A stretch of 64,000 nt of DNA, taken from Sisyra terminalis. Its lineage: Eukaryota; Arthropoda; Insecta; Neuroptera; Sisyridae. Position 1 is the first letter of the stretch; the number at the start of each line of letters is the position of its first letter. The stretch spans positions 57,923,701 to 57,987,700 of the forward strand of contig OY292275.1 of assembly GCA_958496175.1 (NCBI GenBank), written 5' to 3'. The notes below the pieces were generated by a model. That model was not told the DNA's origin, ran no database searches, and saw nothing but the letters and a program-made list of their open reading frames with translations. Of this stretch, positions 34,961 to 46,103 are shown piece after piece. Both the position numbers and the translations under genes were made by a program.

Positions 34961-35655
34961 AGGTGGATTATAGCTGGCAACTCGACGAGTATAGGTCACA
35001 TAAAAATTGTCGTCATATTCCCAAAGGAACGTACCAAACTGGTCGAAAGCAAGGAATGCTGTAACGTAACACATACAGCTGGAAGCGTAGCCAAGTTTCG
35101 AATGTCTAAAGCGCTTAGAATCCCATTCGTGCTTTGGACAACAAGAGGACTTTTCGGGGATGAATGACGAAGTGAGACGGGTCGACAATAATGACAGGGA
35201 TGTTTGAGGTGGTGCTTGACTACAATGGCAATGTGTGGGCGATGTAAAAACACATCTGTAAAACCCGACAAGGTCTGCTAATGCTTGCCGTGTGAATTTC
35301 TATTGTGTTAAAGAATTTTTTTTTCCACGTCATCATCGTCATTTTCTGTTGCTTCCATTAGGATCGTGTGAATGGCGACAAGTTGGATGATAGAGTCGGG
35401 AAACTTTAAACTTGCGCCAGTGCTCGACTTTTTGTCGTGCGAAAGATACTTAAAGTCCGTTTCAAGAAAATCGTCAAGAAAGTATCAATTTACTTTTAAC
35501 GTTCTTGTTATGCTTTGTCTTTTCTCTATAACGTTGTCCTACATTTCTAAATCTATATATGTATATAAAATTGTTTGACCTGATGTAATGAATGATCTAT
35601 CAAGGTAGAGCTTAAACTGCTGATCGTAGAGTCGTAAAATTTGGAGGATATATCC
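34961..35655. other. Unique GC-richer DNA, no supported gene
   Basis: Two minus frames (34958-35188 and 34996-35271) overlap in a GC-richer patch, but neither has a motif or splice signal, and they contradict each other. This may be unique regulatory or intronic sequence. Confidence 0.35.
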
Positions 35656-35659
35656 CTTA

Positions 35660-35830
35660 TATTACGTAGGAATTCGATTAGGACGGATTTTTGAAAATTT
35701 CACCCCTAACAGGGTCAAATGGGGTAGCAAAGTTTATATGTAGTAACACATATAAACCGTCAATAAACGAAATTTCAAATTTAATTATCAAAGTGTCGTT
35801 AAACACGAAATGTTAAATGATTTTGAAATA
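35660..35830 (+). mobile_element. Fragment of the Helitron-like repeat
   Basis: TTTGAAAATTTCACCCCTAA, GGTAGCAAAGTTT and CGAAATTTCAAATTTAATTA match internal parts of the copies at 29653 and 39133. Confidence 0.5.
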
Positions 35831-35897
35831 TTGAACAAATGTTTTGGTTTGAATTTTCAAAAACAGCCAAAATACTACCAAAAAAAAACATATATAA

Positions 35898-36671
35898 TAG
35901 ACTGGGCCAAAAAAATCGACTTTTATTTTTTTGAAAAGACTATCGAAAATATTGTTCAAGGTGACAAAAAAAAATATTGGAAAGGTTTGAGCCCTTAATA
36001 TTAATATTAAGAAGGTCTATCATCTTTAATTTCGATTTTTTATTTGTGCTTTCATTTTTGCGTCAATGCTGCCAAACTATCAAGGTAAAAAAATTCATTT
36101 GCCCATATATTTATAGAAAATTAACTTCCCTACAAAAAATGTCTCTTTGAAAATTTTTGCCAGACACGCCGTTTTCGAATAATCAAGCTTTAGACATTGA
36201 TATAATTTTTAGATTTATCTTCTTTATTTTGGAATTTTGTAACTAACGAACACATAAATATATAGAAACGAATAATATATATTCTCAAAGGAAATTTAAT
36301 GTTCTACAAAAAAGGTCTCTTAAATTTTTTACATAAAATCACTCTTGGAAAAGTTATTCACAATTAAAGTTGAAGGAAAAATTAAATTATTGTTTTTTTC
36401 GTTGTTGAACCAATTTTAAATGAATGATTTTATGTAAAAACGTAAGATACCTTTTTTGTAGAGCATTACATTCCCTTCAAGAATCTATATTGTTCATTTC
36501 TATATATTTATTTGTTCGTTAGTTACAAAATTCCAAAATAAAGAAGACAAATCTAAAAATTATATCAATGTCTGAAGCTTGATTATTCGGAAACGGCGTG
36601 CCTGGCAAAAATTTTTAAAGAAACGTTTTTTGTAGGGAATTTAATTTTCTATCAATATATGTGCAGATGAT
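35898..36671. mobile_element. Palindromic MITE family B, copy 2 (right end missing)
   Basis: It starts TA then GACTGGGCCAAAAAAATCGA and is collinear with copy 1 (GTCTATCATCTTTAATTTCG, CGTTTTCGAATAATCAAG). Its inverted right arm extends further than in copy 1, to TATGTGCAGATGA, then stops short of the expected terminus. A plus frame at its left end is incidental. Confidence 0.85.
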
Positions 36672-36774
36672 TTTTTTTAAATTTTAAATTAAAATCATAT
36701 TTAATACAATTATAAATATAAAATCTCAATTATAGATTTAAATTTATTAAAATGAAAATTGGAGCAGGTTTTAT

Positions 36775-37190
36775 TTTTGTTATGACTATTGTTAGTATGA
36801 ATATCACACGTTAAGTGTGAAATCAGTTTAAATGTACTTAAGCTAGAATGGAATTCAAACCATCCTACTTTCAATTGGCGATATGAAATAGCATAGTAAA
36901 AGCTTGAAGGCCAAAAACGAGATAGTGACAGATTGAAATATGTCGTTCAGGAATTTTAAACCAGTTTGAGGTATTTATTATTTGTTGTCAATTATAGTTA
37001 CATTTACATACATAAATAATACTTTTGAATCTACCTTTTTCACACATTTTGGCCTTCAAGCTTTTACTATGTTATTTAATATCAACAGTTGAGAGCAGGT
37101 AAAATTCTTTTCAACTTAACACCTGTTTGGAATTTATCCGATTTTGATCACAATATTATGGTGCAAAGGTTGATACAATTGAACTTTAAT
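36775..37190. mobile_element. Inverted-repeat element
   Basis: ATAGTAAAAGCTTGAAGGCC at about 36893 has an exact inverse at about 37052. Pairing over about 37 bp (36880-36916 with 37046-37083) is nearly perfect. Weaker pairing continues outward on both sides (CTTTCAATTGGCGATATG facing CATATCAACAGTTGAGAG-like DNA) to roughly 36775 and 37190. No TSD was resolved and it has no coding capacity. Confidence 0.65.
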
Positions 37191-37290
37191 ATTTATCTAC
37201 CTAAATTATATCGTACACTTCAAGAACAGGTTAATAGATTTCGATAATATTTTGTTTTCAGGTACATCTTAGTGTTTCGCCACAAAATAT

Positions 37291-37907
37291 TATTTTTTTT
37301 TAATTAGCAATCAGTTAGTACAAACTATGAGCTAATGTGTTGTCTTGGCTGGAGCTCTTGAGCTCCAAATGGCTTGATGATGAAGTTCCCAGTGGAACAT
37401 TTTCCTGCTACTTTGATGTCAGCTCATATGGAGTTCTTTTTGATTTCAGTCTTCTAATGGTTGAGTGCTTTTGGAGTGGCCCCATCAACAGATTTGTGTG
37501 CTCCATCAGTCTTATGAAGTGGGCTTCACTTCTTTGTTTGACCATTTCTGAGATCGGACATATGTGCAGGTCTTTGTGCAGCATATCGTTGGTGATATAC
37601 CATGGCGCATTCAACCGCTTGTAAAATTTTTGACTGACATCTTTGGATCATTTTGGTGCTTGATTTGCTGGCACAAACCCATAATTCAATCCCATAGCTC
37701 CATATTGGAACTATTGGCCTTGTATAGGAGCAGTTTATTTTCCAAAGACATTATGGATTTCCTTCCCATAAGCCAGTATAGCTGTTTGAACCTCTGCATG
37801 GTTTGGGTTCTCTTTTTTGCTATATGGGTTCTCCAGGTAAGTCTTTTATCGAGGTAAAGTCCGAGATATTTCACCGAACTCGATTCTGAAATACCACGAT
37901 ACTGTAA
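37291..37907 (-). mobile_element. 5-prime-truncated jockey-clade LINE with target duplication
   Basis: The insertion is flanked by identical CCACAAAATAT at 37280-37290 and 37908-37918. On the minus strand it ends in a short A tail (TTAAAAAAAAATA) at 37291. It holds the end of ORF2 and a 3-prime UTR of about 115 nt. The perfect 11-bp target duplication means a fairly recent insertion, truncated at its 5-prime end as is usual for LINEs. Confidence 0.9.
37408..37905 (-). pseudogene. Jockey ORF2 C-terminal part (broken)
   Basis: From about 37900 the minus strand encodes SSSVKYLGLYLDKRLTWRTH, then IAKKRTQTMQRFKQLYWLMG and SIMSLENKLLLYKA, the thumb and C-terminal region of jockey-type reverse transcriptases (VKYLGL.LD.RLTW..HI, ENKLLLYK). 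After a frameshift another frame gives VPIWSYGIELW (the PIWTYGIQLWG motif), and after a second shift LNAPWYITNDMLHKDLHICP, running to a stop at 37408. The polymerase catalytic motifs and the endonuclease lie in the part lost by truncation. At least two frameshifts make it a pseudogene. It is related to, but distinct from, the fragment at 62229-62850. Confidence 0.9.
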
Positions 37908-37918
37908 CCACAAAATAT

Positions 37919-38221
37919 AAGTTTAAAGAAGGTCCCAAACCGATCTGATCTAAATAGTTGTACCAATATTTAATTCCAACTTCATTTATGGTTCCAATTT
38001 AAAGACAGTTTTACTGATTTGATAGATTCTTTGTAATCAAGTTCAACTAATTTTTCTTCCGAAGAAAATATTGCCTATTTACGTTTAATTATTAATAATA
38101 AAAGTAGCATTCTGAAGAAGGCTGATTAAAATTATTAAACGGGCACCCATTAATTGGATATAAATTTGGATCATTTAATTAAATATCTATGTTCTTTTTT
38201 AGATATCGAAAAATCAATACA
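37919..38221. other. AT-rich spacer
   Basis: Nothing recognisable between the jockey insertion and the next hAT MITE. Confidence 0.4.
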
Positions 38222-38229
38222 ATTGAAAT

Positions 38230-38487
38230 CAGGGGTGGCTAACCCAAATGATATTGCGGGCTACTTCGGAAATATATTATAACTCCGTGGGCCACTTTTG
38301 AAGCTATATCTCAAATTTTCCATACTAAATTTAGATACACTGTTCATTTTTCAATATATTGGTTTTCCCCACTTTGGTCATTATAAAATGCATATATTTT
38401 ATAAAAGTCTGAAGCATATCGCGAGTGGAAAAAATTATCAAGGGTGCCTTTTGCGGTCCACGAGTTGGCCATCTTTGACAACCTCTG
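38230..38487. mobile_element. hAT-type MITE, 258 bp
   Basis: CAGGGGTGGCTAACCCAAA at the left faces the inverse of CAGAGGTTGTCAAAGATGGC at the right. The flanks ATTGAAAT (38222-38229) and ATTTAAAT (38488-38495) match at 7 of 8 positions. Inner sequences GGGCCACTT and GCGGTCCACGAG also mirror each other loosely. No coding capacity. Confidence 0.75.
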
Positions 38488-38527
38488 ATTTAAATAAACA
38501 ATGAATAATCTATCGTTTATGTACATA

Positions 38528-38760
38528 CTAGTAGTTGCCCGTTGCATTCGCAACTAAAGGTTTTATCTCAATAAAATGTTTAATATGAGATAATGTAGAG
38601 TTAATCAACAATCGAAATTTTAAATTTAATAATTAACGTGTTGTTAATGTAAAAAAAAGTTTATCTACAATTATATCTAGAAATAAAATATAAGTTAAAT
38701 TTTATATAATTTTAATAACAACACTTTAAATAAAGTCATTTCATTAAATTAGTATGAAAG
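38528..38760. mobile_element. Fragment of the Helitron-like repeat with terminal hairpin
   Basis: ACTAGTAGTTGCCCG followed by TTGCATTCGCAA is a hairpin-bearing end resembling an inverted Helitron 3-prime terminus. About 75 bp inside, ACAATCGAAATTTTAAATTT matches the other copies. The right limit is uncertain. Confidence 0.4.
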
Positions 38761-39132
38761 TTTAATACTTATGTAGTACTTATACCAAATTGGCGATTTT
38801 AAATTTTGGTTCGTTTTTCAACAATCAAACTTTTTAAAATTTATTTCTTTTTTGAACCAATGGTTGTGATATAGAGTAATTATATATTTGGCTGAAAAGC
38901 ATTAAGGTAGCAATTTTTTGCCATATATTTCACTGTCAATTCAAATATAAAATCTTCGAGACTAACTTTTTTTCGGTATTTAGAACAATTTGAAAACCAA
39001 TTATTGTTATTGAAAATAAATAAAATATTCGAATTTACTTCCACGCTTTCCATCTATTTCCAACAATTTTATATGTAAAACGCCCAAATGTGCGAAATCG
39101 AATAGATTTTTAGTCATGTGAACTAACATAAA
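38761..39132. other. AT-rich, nothing seen
   Basis: No repeat or coding signal recognised; it separates two fragments of the Helitron-like family. Confidence 0.4.
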
Positions 39133-40188
39133 GAAGGTCATTATTTTTTTTTCGTTTTACAATGTATTTTCAAATATAAGTGCACATTTGTGTCGATGAA
39201 ATTTGGAAAGTGTCTTCCTTATACGATGCAGATATATAATAAGAAAGGGTTTTTGAAAAATTTTCCCCTAAAAGAGTTAAAAACGGTAGCAAAGTTTGTA
39301 AGGGATAACATTTAATAAACAATCGAATTTTCAAATTTAAAAATCAATCAAAGTCCGTTAAAAGCGAAACTTTATTACTGCTTAATATAAAACAAAGTTG
39401 ATTTATTATTAGAAACAAAAATTTAGGATCTACCTAAAAATTTAAACTCTGATAGATATATCTGAAAATGGTTAAGTTAAGTGTATAAGTGAGAATTATG
39501 TTTTTTAGCTTTCACATATGGTAAACCTGAAAAACAGAAATACGTATTCACAAATGAATATATTAGTGAGTGAGTACCCCTACCAACGTTTTGAATGCGT
39601 AAGTGGGGATAACAGAGCGCATGCGTATAGTCTATTCTGGATGGACGCACGGCAAGATAGTCAATTTATATATATAAGAATATATAAGATATAAAATTGT
39701 TATATTGGTTTGAGTTGATTTCAAAAACTTAAATAGTTCTGCATCCATTTTGCTTAAATTTTGTCACAATATTATAATCCGCTTCAAAGATTGTTGTTAT
39801 CTTTTTCTTACGACAGGAAAATACCTGCATCCACAAGAAAACGGCTTTTTCAACAGTCAATATAATAGCCGCTAACTGCCGCTAACTTCATTGCTTTTAT
39901 CGTGCAGTGATTTTTACAGGTAGTTGGAAATTTTCTCAAAACATAATTGATAAATGTATATCTTGAAGATAAGTTATAATTGGTACATCGAGGGATGCTA
40001 TGGGTTGATAAAGGAGGTGATTCTAATAATTCACAAGCTATTTTTTCGTAGTAAATTCAATTTGCTTATTTGCAAATATTGGCTGGCAAGAAAATATCTG
40101 CCGAGTTCTACTAGTATAGTCATATATATTTTTTTGAAAATTAATTGATCATTACAAAGACGAAGATGAAGTCGTGGGCATTAGCTGA
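39133..40188 (+). mobile_element. Helitron-like nonautonomous repeat, copy 2
   Basis: It is collinear with copy 1 at 29653 (GTGTCGATGAAATTTGGAAA, ACGATGCAGATATATAATAA). The middle differs. The end reads TTGAAAATTAATTGATCATT, then GAAGATGAAGTCGTGGGCAT and TAGCTGATC, a decayed form of the copy 1 terminus. The region 39570-39660 inside it is GC-richer. No coding capacity. Confidence 0.55.
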
Positions 40189-42105
40189 TCATCAATACTA
40201 GAAGAAACTAGTTGAATAAACTAGAATAGTTATAAATGAACTAAAGCTTAAAGAAATGGTGAAAATTCAACCAACCAGGAATAAGCCTAGAAAATTTTCT
40301 ATTCTAATTTCGTTACAAAGTATGTTTTTCCCATTTTAATTCCAACAATCGTCGAAGTTCACCGAAGGCCATAATTTACAATTCAGCCTTGAGCAAAACT
40401 AATCATTGACGAAGTTCAATAATGAATTGATTATCTTTAATAATGTTTTCAACGTCTATATGTTATTAAGTTATTAAAAAAAGAGGTTGCTTCAACTCCT
40501 ACGCAAATTATTTGAATAATTATAGCTAAAACAAACAAGCGAAATTAATGAAGTCTTCTAAACGAGCTTAGAATCACAATCACTCCATTTTCCTCCTCAT
40601 AAAGCACACACGATGTCTTTCCACCCGTTCCATATGAATGCATCTGTCGTTAATAAACCCCTATTGATTGGCAGTCGACACTTTTCATTACAATAGTCGT
40701 ATGCGGGGGGAGACGGGTTGTACTCTCGATATCAATAGACGACACGAGGGATGATGATAAACTCGGAAAATTTTATGCAGAGAATAAAAATGCATTTTTA
40801 TACGTACTTACAAGAATAAAATCGCAAGAATCCTCAGCACTTCTTGGCTAAAGAAGCGGGTTGGGCGAGCGACAACAGGACATGGGGGTTGTAGATTTTT
40901 TTCCGTCCCGGTTTATTCGTGTGGAAGAATGAAATTTGCATTTGTGTTGGAATTGAAAACGTTTTGACCCATATAATATTTTTATTATTATATTTATCTC
41001 ACGGGAATGCACCGTATATTATTACCGTGTTTTTACACCTCGTTATTTTTCCTCAAGACATCATCGGCCGGGGCGGAAAACACAACGTGGGGGTTGAAAA
41101 ATGGACGGAACTGCCACCGTCTGACATGACGAGGTTCGTGATTTTGATTTTAATGAGATTTGTTTCGTCTCGGAAACAATTCGAAACTGGAGACTAAGCA
41201 AAAAAGGGGCTACTTGTATCCAACAGAAAAAGAAAACTGTACAAAGGCCAGAATGGCGAAATGATTTTTCAATAAAACGTAAAAAAACTTTTAAAACCTT
41301 GTAATTTCTTTTCATTTCAGATCGTAAAAAGCAAAAATAAAAGCGCCCCGTTTTTAGCTTTCAAAAGAAATCATTCTATCCACCGATTTACAGTTCTAAG
41401 CCGTTTTTTTTACGGCATACTGTTTAAAAGAAATTTCCAGATTGCTTATCTCTGATATAATTTACGAGACTATAATTCTCTTTATTAGTAGCTGTAGAAT
41501 TTAAAGAGGAAAATGTTTGCATGAAAAATGTGGTACCTATTCATGATTATTTTAATGAGTCCAAGAGAAATAGGAATAAATCATTGAAAGGTGGTGTAAC
41601 TTTTATTTTTCAAAAAAGGAAATTGATTATTGAAACCAGCGACATATTAAACTTCCCTCTAATAATTCACTCAAGTAAAACCATACATTATTCCAAGAAC
41701 AAGTTTAAGATGGGAAACTTCCAACAGGAATGTAATCCACACTCGACTTAAAAAACAGAGGCCATAGAAAGCTTGAGAGTAAGTTTTCAGCTCTCAAAAG
41801 AAAAACAAAGCATTGCAAAAATTAATCTTAAAACATAAAAACAATGGTTTGATTATTTTAACTTTAACAGATATCCATAACAAGTGAAAAGAAAATGCAT
41901 AGTATTATATTAATTAGGAAGATAACCAGGAATGAATGAATTAGATAGCCTTGTTTTCCGTAGATGAATCGTAAAACTTTTGATAACTTGAGATATAACT
42001 GTGTGAAGGATAGATAAATTTCATTGAAAAGTATTAGATTGCCCCATAAGTCTTTACATATTTTCTTACATTTGCTGAAATGCAAAGCTTTTATTCTATA
42101 TATAT
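40189..42105. other. No supported gene; possible minus-strand leader exon
   Basis: On the minus strand a donor-like GTAAGTACG at about 40810 ends a GC-richer stretch (40810-40920) that could be an untranslated first exon. Nothing else supports it. Frames at 40919-41315 overlap on opposite strands without motifs. The small plus frame at 41521-41751 is unassigned. Confidence 0.3.
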
Positions 42106-43090
42106 TAGACTGATTCAAAAAAAATGATGATTTTTTTTTTTTAATTATATCGGAAATATTATTGGAAATGACAAAAAAAAACCTGTGAAAGTTTAAGCTC
42201 TTAATATTAAGAGGTGCCGCATCGCAAATTTCGATTTTCCATTTAAATAACATGGGAACAATATTCTCTTGTACTTTGAAATTTTATAGCTCACGTTGGT
42301 GACAATATTTCGAAATGACCAAGGTATATTCTTGTAGAAAATTGAACGATCTACAAAAAAGGTCTCGGACAAGTTTTTGATATATTTATTCCTTCAAAAG
42401 TTATCCGAGGTCAAAGTTGAACTAAAGAGAAATTTTAATATTTTTTTAATTTTTTGACGCAACCTTCTATTTTATGAGAAAATTTTTTGGGACATTTTTG
42501 TAGAGCATTTTTTTTCTATAACTTATCTTCTTAAAAGTTTTTGATATTTTTTATAGGTCCTAAGTTATTTAAATAAAATAAAAAAAAATAATTTTTATGT
42601 TAAATATATAATAATTCAAGGAAATTTCAGTTTAATGCAAATAACTTAGGACCTGTGAAAAATATCAAAAACTTTTATAGAGATAAGTTATAGAAAAATA
42701 AGTGCTCTACAAAAAATGTCCTATAAAGTTTTCTCATAAAATTGATGGTTGCGTTAAAAAATCGAACAAATATTAAAATTTCTCTTTAGTTCAACTTTGA
42801 CCTCGAATAACTTTTGAAGGAATAAATATATCAAAAACTTGTACAAAGACCTTTTTTGTAGATCGTTCAATTTTCTACAAGAATATACCTTGGTCATTCC
42901 AAAATATTGTCACCAACGTGAGCTATAAAATTCCAAAGTGCAAGAAAATATTGTTCCCATGTTATTTAAATGGAAAATCGAAATTTGCGATGCGGAACCT
43001 CTTCATATTTATAATAAGAGCTAAAAATTTCACAGGATTTTTTTTTGTCATTCCCAACAATATTTTCGATGTAATTAAGAAAAAAAATAT
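42106..43090. mobile_element. Palindromic MITE family A, copy 3 (right tip missing)
   Basis: It begins TTA then GACTGATTC, carries all family landmarks (AACATGGGAACAATATTCTC, GGACCTGTGAAAAATATC) and reaches GATGTAATTAAGAAAAAAA at the right, but the final GAATCAGTC is lost. A 129-codon minus frame at 41864-42253 runs through the left arm and is not a gene. Confidence 0.88.
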
Positions 43091-43411
43091 TCAAATATTC
43101 AAAATTTCTTCGGTTTTCATTAACATTGGTCTTGGCTATGGTTAAGGTAATTAGCGAAATATTTAAGTTTTGTAAAGTTTTTGAATCAAAGAGCCATGAA
43201 AGCCAAAATTTTTGGGTAAATCGTTGAAAGATACGAAGAAGAAATGAATTTTCAAGCATTTTATTGTAAAAGATCAAAGTTTAACGCGTTTATGTATCTT
43301 TTTTGGACAGTATTATTACCAATTAAACCAAAAATAAGTTAGATTTAATCTTTAAGGCTTACTATATTTTTTTCTATTTTGATTTATCTAATATTAAACA
43401 TTTTTTTCCAG

Positions 43412-43468
43412 ATCCAGCCGAGTATATCAATTACAAAAATGAATTCAAAAGAAGACAATTCAATATAG
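43412..43468 (+). CDS. Exon-like segment with strong splice sites
   Basis: A 57-nt segment lies between a long T tract ending TTTCCAG (AG at 43410-43411) and a donor GTAAGCG at 43469. Two readings matter. In phase 1 it is open throughout: DPAEYINYKNEFKRRQFNI, leaving in phase 1, which would splice onto the 11-nt microexons downstream. In phase 0 it starts IQPSISITKMNSKEDNSI and ends on TAG at its last three bases, which resembles the terminal exons of the modules to the right, most of which also start with Ile or Asn then Gln. I cannot tell whether it is a constitutive coding exon before the array or the first array member. Its base composition stands out against the T-rich flanks. The protein is not recognised. 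Confidence 0.45.
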   Translation: MQPSISITKMNSKEDNSI

Positions 43469-44570
43469 GTAAGCGAATTTATTGATAATTAACGTAAGCA
43501 TAAGAAGAATTATTTAATAACAAAAATTTTCAAAATTCAAAAATCATATTATGCTTTTCAAATCTCAAACGAAAAAAATATTCTCGATTCAATCTGGAAA
43601 TCATATTTCTTCATGGAAAAAAAATTAAAAATTTTAATAATTAATTTATTATTTAGAGTGCCTTGCTTTATATAATGACCACTTAAAATTAATTCATTAA
43701 AAATGAGGAAAATGAAAGAGTTCAAGTTTCAGTATTGTAGAAGAAGATAGAAAAAAATGCATGTTGAATCATTACTTCATTCAAACCGATTTTCAATTCG
43801 GAGCCGTGCTAAACGATTCTTTGCATAAGAAAAATGAAAAAAATTGACGATCAAGTAAACAAGTTGTTTATTGAAATTAATATTGCGTTTGGCTTGTGTT
43901 AAATTTTGGGCTTACAAATATCGTTTTTACTTAATTAATTAAGTGCAATTATTGTTTAAATTGTTTGAAATTTATTAATTTATAATATTTTCTATCTAGT
44001 GAAGTGTTTTTCTTCTCGTAAGTGATCATATATGATACAATTTTTGACGATTGAAAACTCTTATTGGAAACACGTAATGGATGTACGATTTTGATCATAT
44101 CGACAATTTGGTTCGTTTAGTTACAATTTTATTTAATTTTTTTTATGTTTTATATATAAAATATTATGAAACTTGGTACTTAACCATGCTAATAAAATTT
44201 TCAAAAAATATTTTTTTGTTTCCATTGGTTTGCATATGCTTAATCGGCATCTTTTTTAAACTTATTGCTCTTATATAATGCTATCTTTATCATGTTCATG
44301 AACACAATTCAATAATTGAGTTTTTCATTTTTTTTTCAGATGTTTATGTTTTAATTATTACATTTATCCCTACCTATCCAAATATTATATGGCTTTTTAC
44401 AGCCATACTCTCATGATTTCCCATATAAACCCCTTGATATTTATTCCAACCTTACTAAGTGCTACTATCATTTTCCTACAATATTTTACTTTATTTAGTA
44501 ATAAGTTATATTTCGATTTCGTATTTTGAAATTTACTATATATTTTCGTAATTTGTTAATATATGTTTTT
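43469..44570. other. AT-rich lead-in to the exon-module array
   Basis: Very T-rich. A TTTTTTTTCAG acceptor at 44339 is followed by a short frame ending in TAA. The plus frame at 44081-44278 is hydrophobic and probably fortuitous. Confidence 0.35.
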
Positions 44571-44575
44571 TCTAG

Positions 44576-44717
44576 TGTCATTTTCTACCAGCTTAAACGG
44601 TGAGTAAATATCCTTTGGTAGAGGTCTGAGCTAATTACTTTTTCTGCTTTTCAGAATCAACTCGTGATTTTGCCATCTGAAGATCGAGGATTGTATTCAG
44701 CTACAGTTGATTCATAA
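44576..44717 (+). CDS. Exon module A
   Basis: A TTTTTCTAG acceptor precedes a 24-nt exon (44576-44599) ending AAACG and a GTGAGT donor. A 55-nt intron ends CTTTTCAG at 44654. The second exon (44655-44717) reads NQLVILPSEDRGLYSATVDS and stops at TAA. The upstream exon is longer than in the other modules because the acceptor used lies further 5-prime; the homologous CAGCTTAAACG is its last 11 nt. In the downstream exon the GLYxxT motif aligns with modules B and D. The DNA after the stop (CATTTGGCGTAGAAAT) also aligns with module B, so the whole unit of about 530 bp is duplicated. Function unknown; it may encode an alternative C-terminus. Confidence 0.5.
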
Positions 44718-45120
44718 ATCCTTTACTTGGATTACACATTTGGCGTAGAAATTAATAACATTTAGATTTATATCATTTGACTTTGAATTTTTCTCGGAAA
44801 ACATTTATTTTTTTCACCAGAAGTTTAAAGCTTCTTTAAGATAGGGTCATGTAATCTTGATAATGAACTTTTTATAATAGTTTCTACATAGCTTAGTCCT
44901 ATTTTCATATTTATCCCATTATATTCATTTTTTTCAAGATAGGTCCTTTTAATATTTAGATATTATGTACTTCGTATTATAAACTCCTACTAGCCTAGTC
45001 TTATTATGATTTTTTATGAAAAAATATTTTACTTTTAACAATCAAATTGAAATTTCGATACGTTCAATATATGCTTCCACTTCTTATATTATTTTTCTGA
45101 ATTTCACTGTTTTTTTCAAC

Positions 45121-45254
45121 CAATAAAATGGTAAGTAAAATGACTTTGTTTGTGATCCATACTAATTGATTTTTTTTATGATTTTCAGATTCAACATTTC
45201 GAAATGTTACAATTTGAAAATCAAGGATTGTATGGAACCACAGACCAACGTTAA
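45121..45254 (+). CDS. Exon module B
   Basis: The upstream exon ends CAATAAAATG directly before GTAAGTAAAATG (donor at 45131). Its acceptor is damaged: the position of CTAG in other modules reads CAAC. A 58-nt intron ends ATTTTCAG. The terminal exon (45189-45254) has 21 codons and a stop: IQHFEMLQFENQGLYGTTDQ plus Arg, then TAA. This is the best preserved version of the ENQGLYGTTD segment, matching EDRGLYSAT in module A and EDQGLYA in module C in the same frame. The ATG at the exon end could itself be a start codon, giving a 22-residue peptide, although I favour splicing from an upstream exon. Expression is not demonstrated. Confidence 0.5.
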
Positions 45255-45550
45255 TCCTTTTCCGGGGTACATATTTGGCACAGAAATGAATTATTAGTTT
45301 TATCAAGCAGCTATTATTTCGTTCATTTTTCTCTCCAATATGTTATAAAATTTTTAAGGATAGGCCCTCTTAATTTTTATAATGAACTTTTTATTATGGT
45401 TTCTACCTAGCTTAGTTCTATTTTCATTTTTAAAGATTAACTATTTTACAATTAGTAGTTAGTTTGAGATTCGAGGAACTGCAATAAATGCTATCTTTTC
45501 TTAAAATATATTGCTGAATAACACTGATTTTCACTGTTTTCTTTTTCTAG

Positions 45551-45641
45551 AGACTAAAATGCGAAGTAAAAATGCTTTGCTGGTAATCCCAACTTTGAAC
45601 CTTTGATTTTTTTTCAATTTGAAGATCAAGGATTATATGCT
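45551..45641 (+). pseudogene. Exon module C (decayed)
   Basis: A CTTTTTCTAG acceptor and the 11-nt AGACTAAAATG are intact, but the donor reads CGAAGT instead of GTAAGT. The second acceptor AG is missing; after TTTTTTTTCA the frame FEDQGLYA (45618-45641) resumes without the first part of the exon. It therefore looks like a dead copy of the module, which shows that the array is old enough to have decaying members. Confidence 0.5.
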
Positions 45642-45979
45642 ATGAAAATCATTGATAATTCCATTTCTGGAGATCATATTTGGACCAAAAATTATTATGA
45701 ATGCGATTTATTTAATCTTAGTTTGAATTTTGTTAGGAAACTTTAATTTAGTATTTTCCCCCAATATATTAGACGTTTTTTAAAAATCAACTCTTATATA
45801 TGTTGTTAAATGCTTTCAATCATTAGTTTCAACCAACTATCATTCCTCTAACATTTATTAAGAAAAAATATTCTTCATTCAGCACAATTAGGGTTAAATT
45901 TTGTTATTTTGGGATATTAGCTATAACTTTCCATTTATTACTTTGCTGGACATTACTAATTTGTTGCATTTTTTTCTAG

Positions 45980-46103
45980 CAGCTAAGATGGTAAGTAAAA
46001 TGACTTTGCTAATGACCTAAACTAAATTCTGTATTCTATATTTCAGATTCAATTCTTCGTAATTTTACATCACGGAATGTATGCATCTACAGATCTTCGA
46101 TGA
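45980..46103 (+). CDS. Exon module D
   Basis: All signals are intact: TTTTTTCTAG, an 11-nt exon CAGCTAAGATG (45980-45990), GTAAGTAAAATGAC, a 56-nt intron ending ATATTTCAG, and a terminal exon (46047-46103) reading IQFFVILHHGMYASTDLR and stopping at TGA. GMYAST aligns with GLYSAT and GLYGTT of modules A and B, with a three-codon deletion before it that keeps the frame. If entered in phase 1 the microexon adds (A)AKM before IQ. An in-frame indel and the preserved stop position suggest that the segment was once under coding constraint. The product and the parent gene are unknown. Confidence 0.55.

Noticed and set aside
34958..35271. Two overlapping minus-strand frames
   Set aside because: They contradict each other in frame, lack splice signals and share no motif with known proteins.
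37327..37857. Plus-strand frames of 95 and 97 codons
   Set aside because: They are the opposite strand of the jockey ORF2 remnant.
41864..42253. 129-codon minus-strand frame
   Set aside because: Runs through the left arm of a family A MITE; the same frame is broken in other copies.
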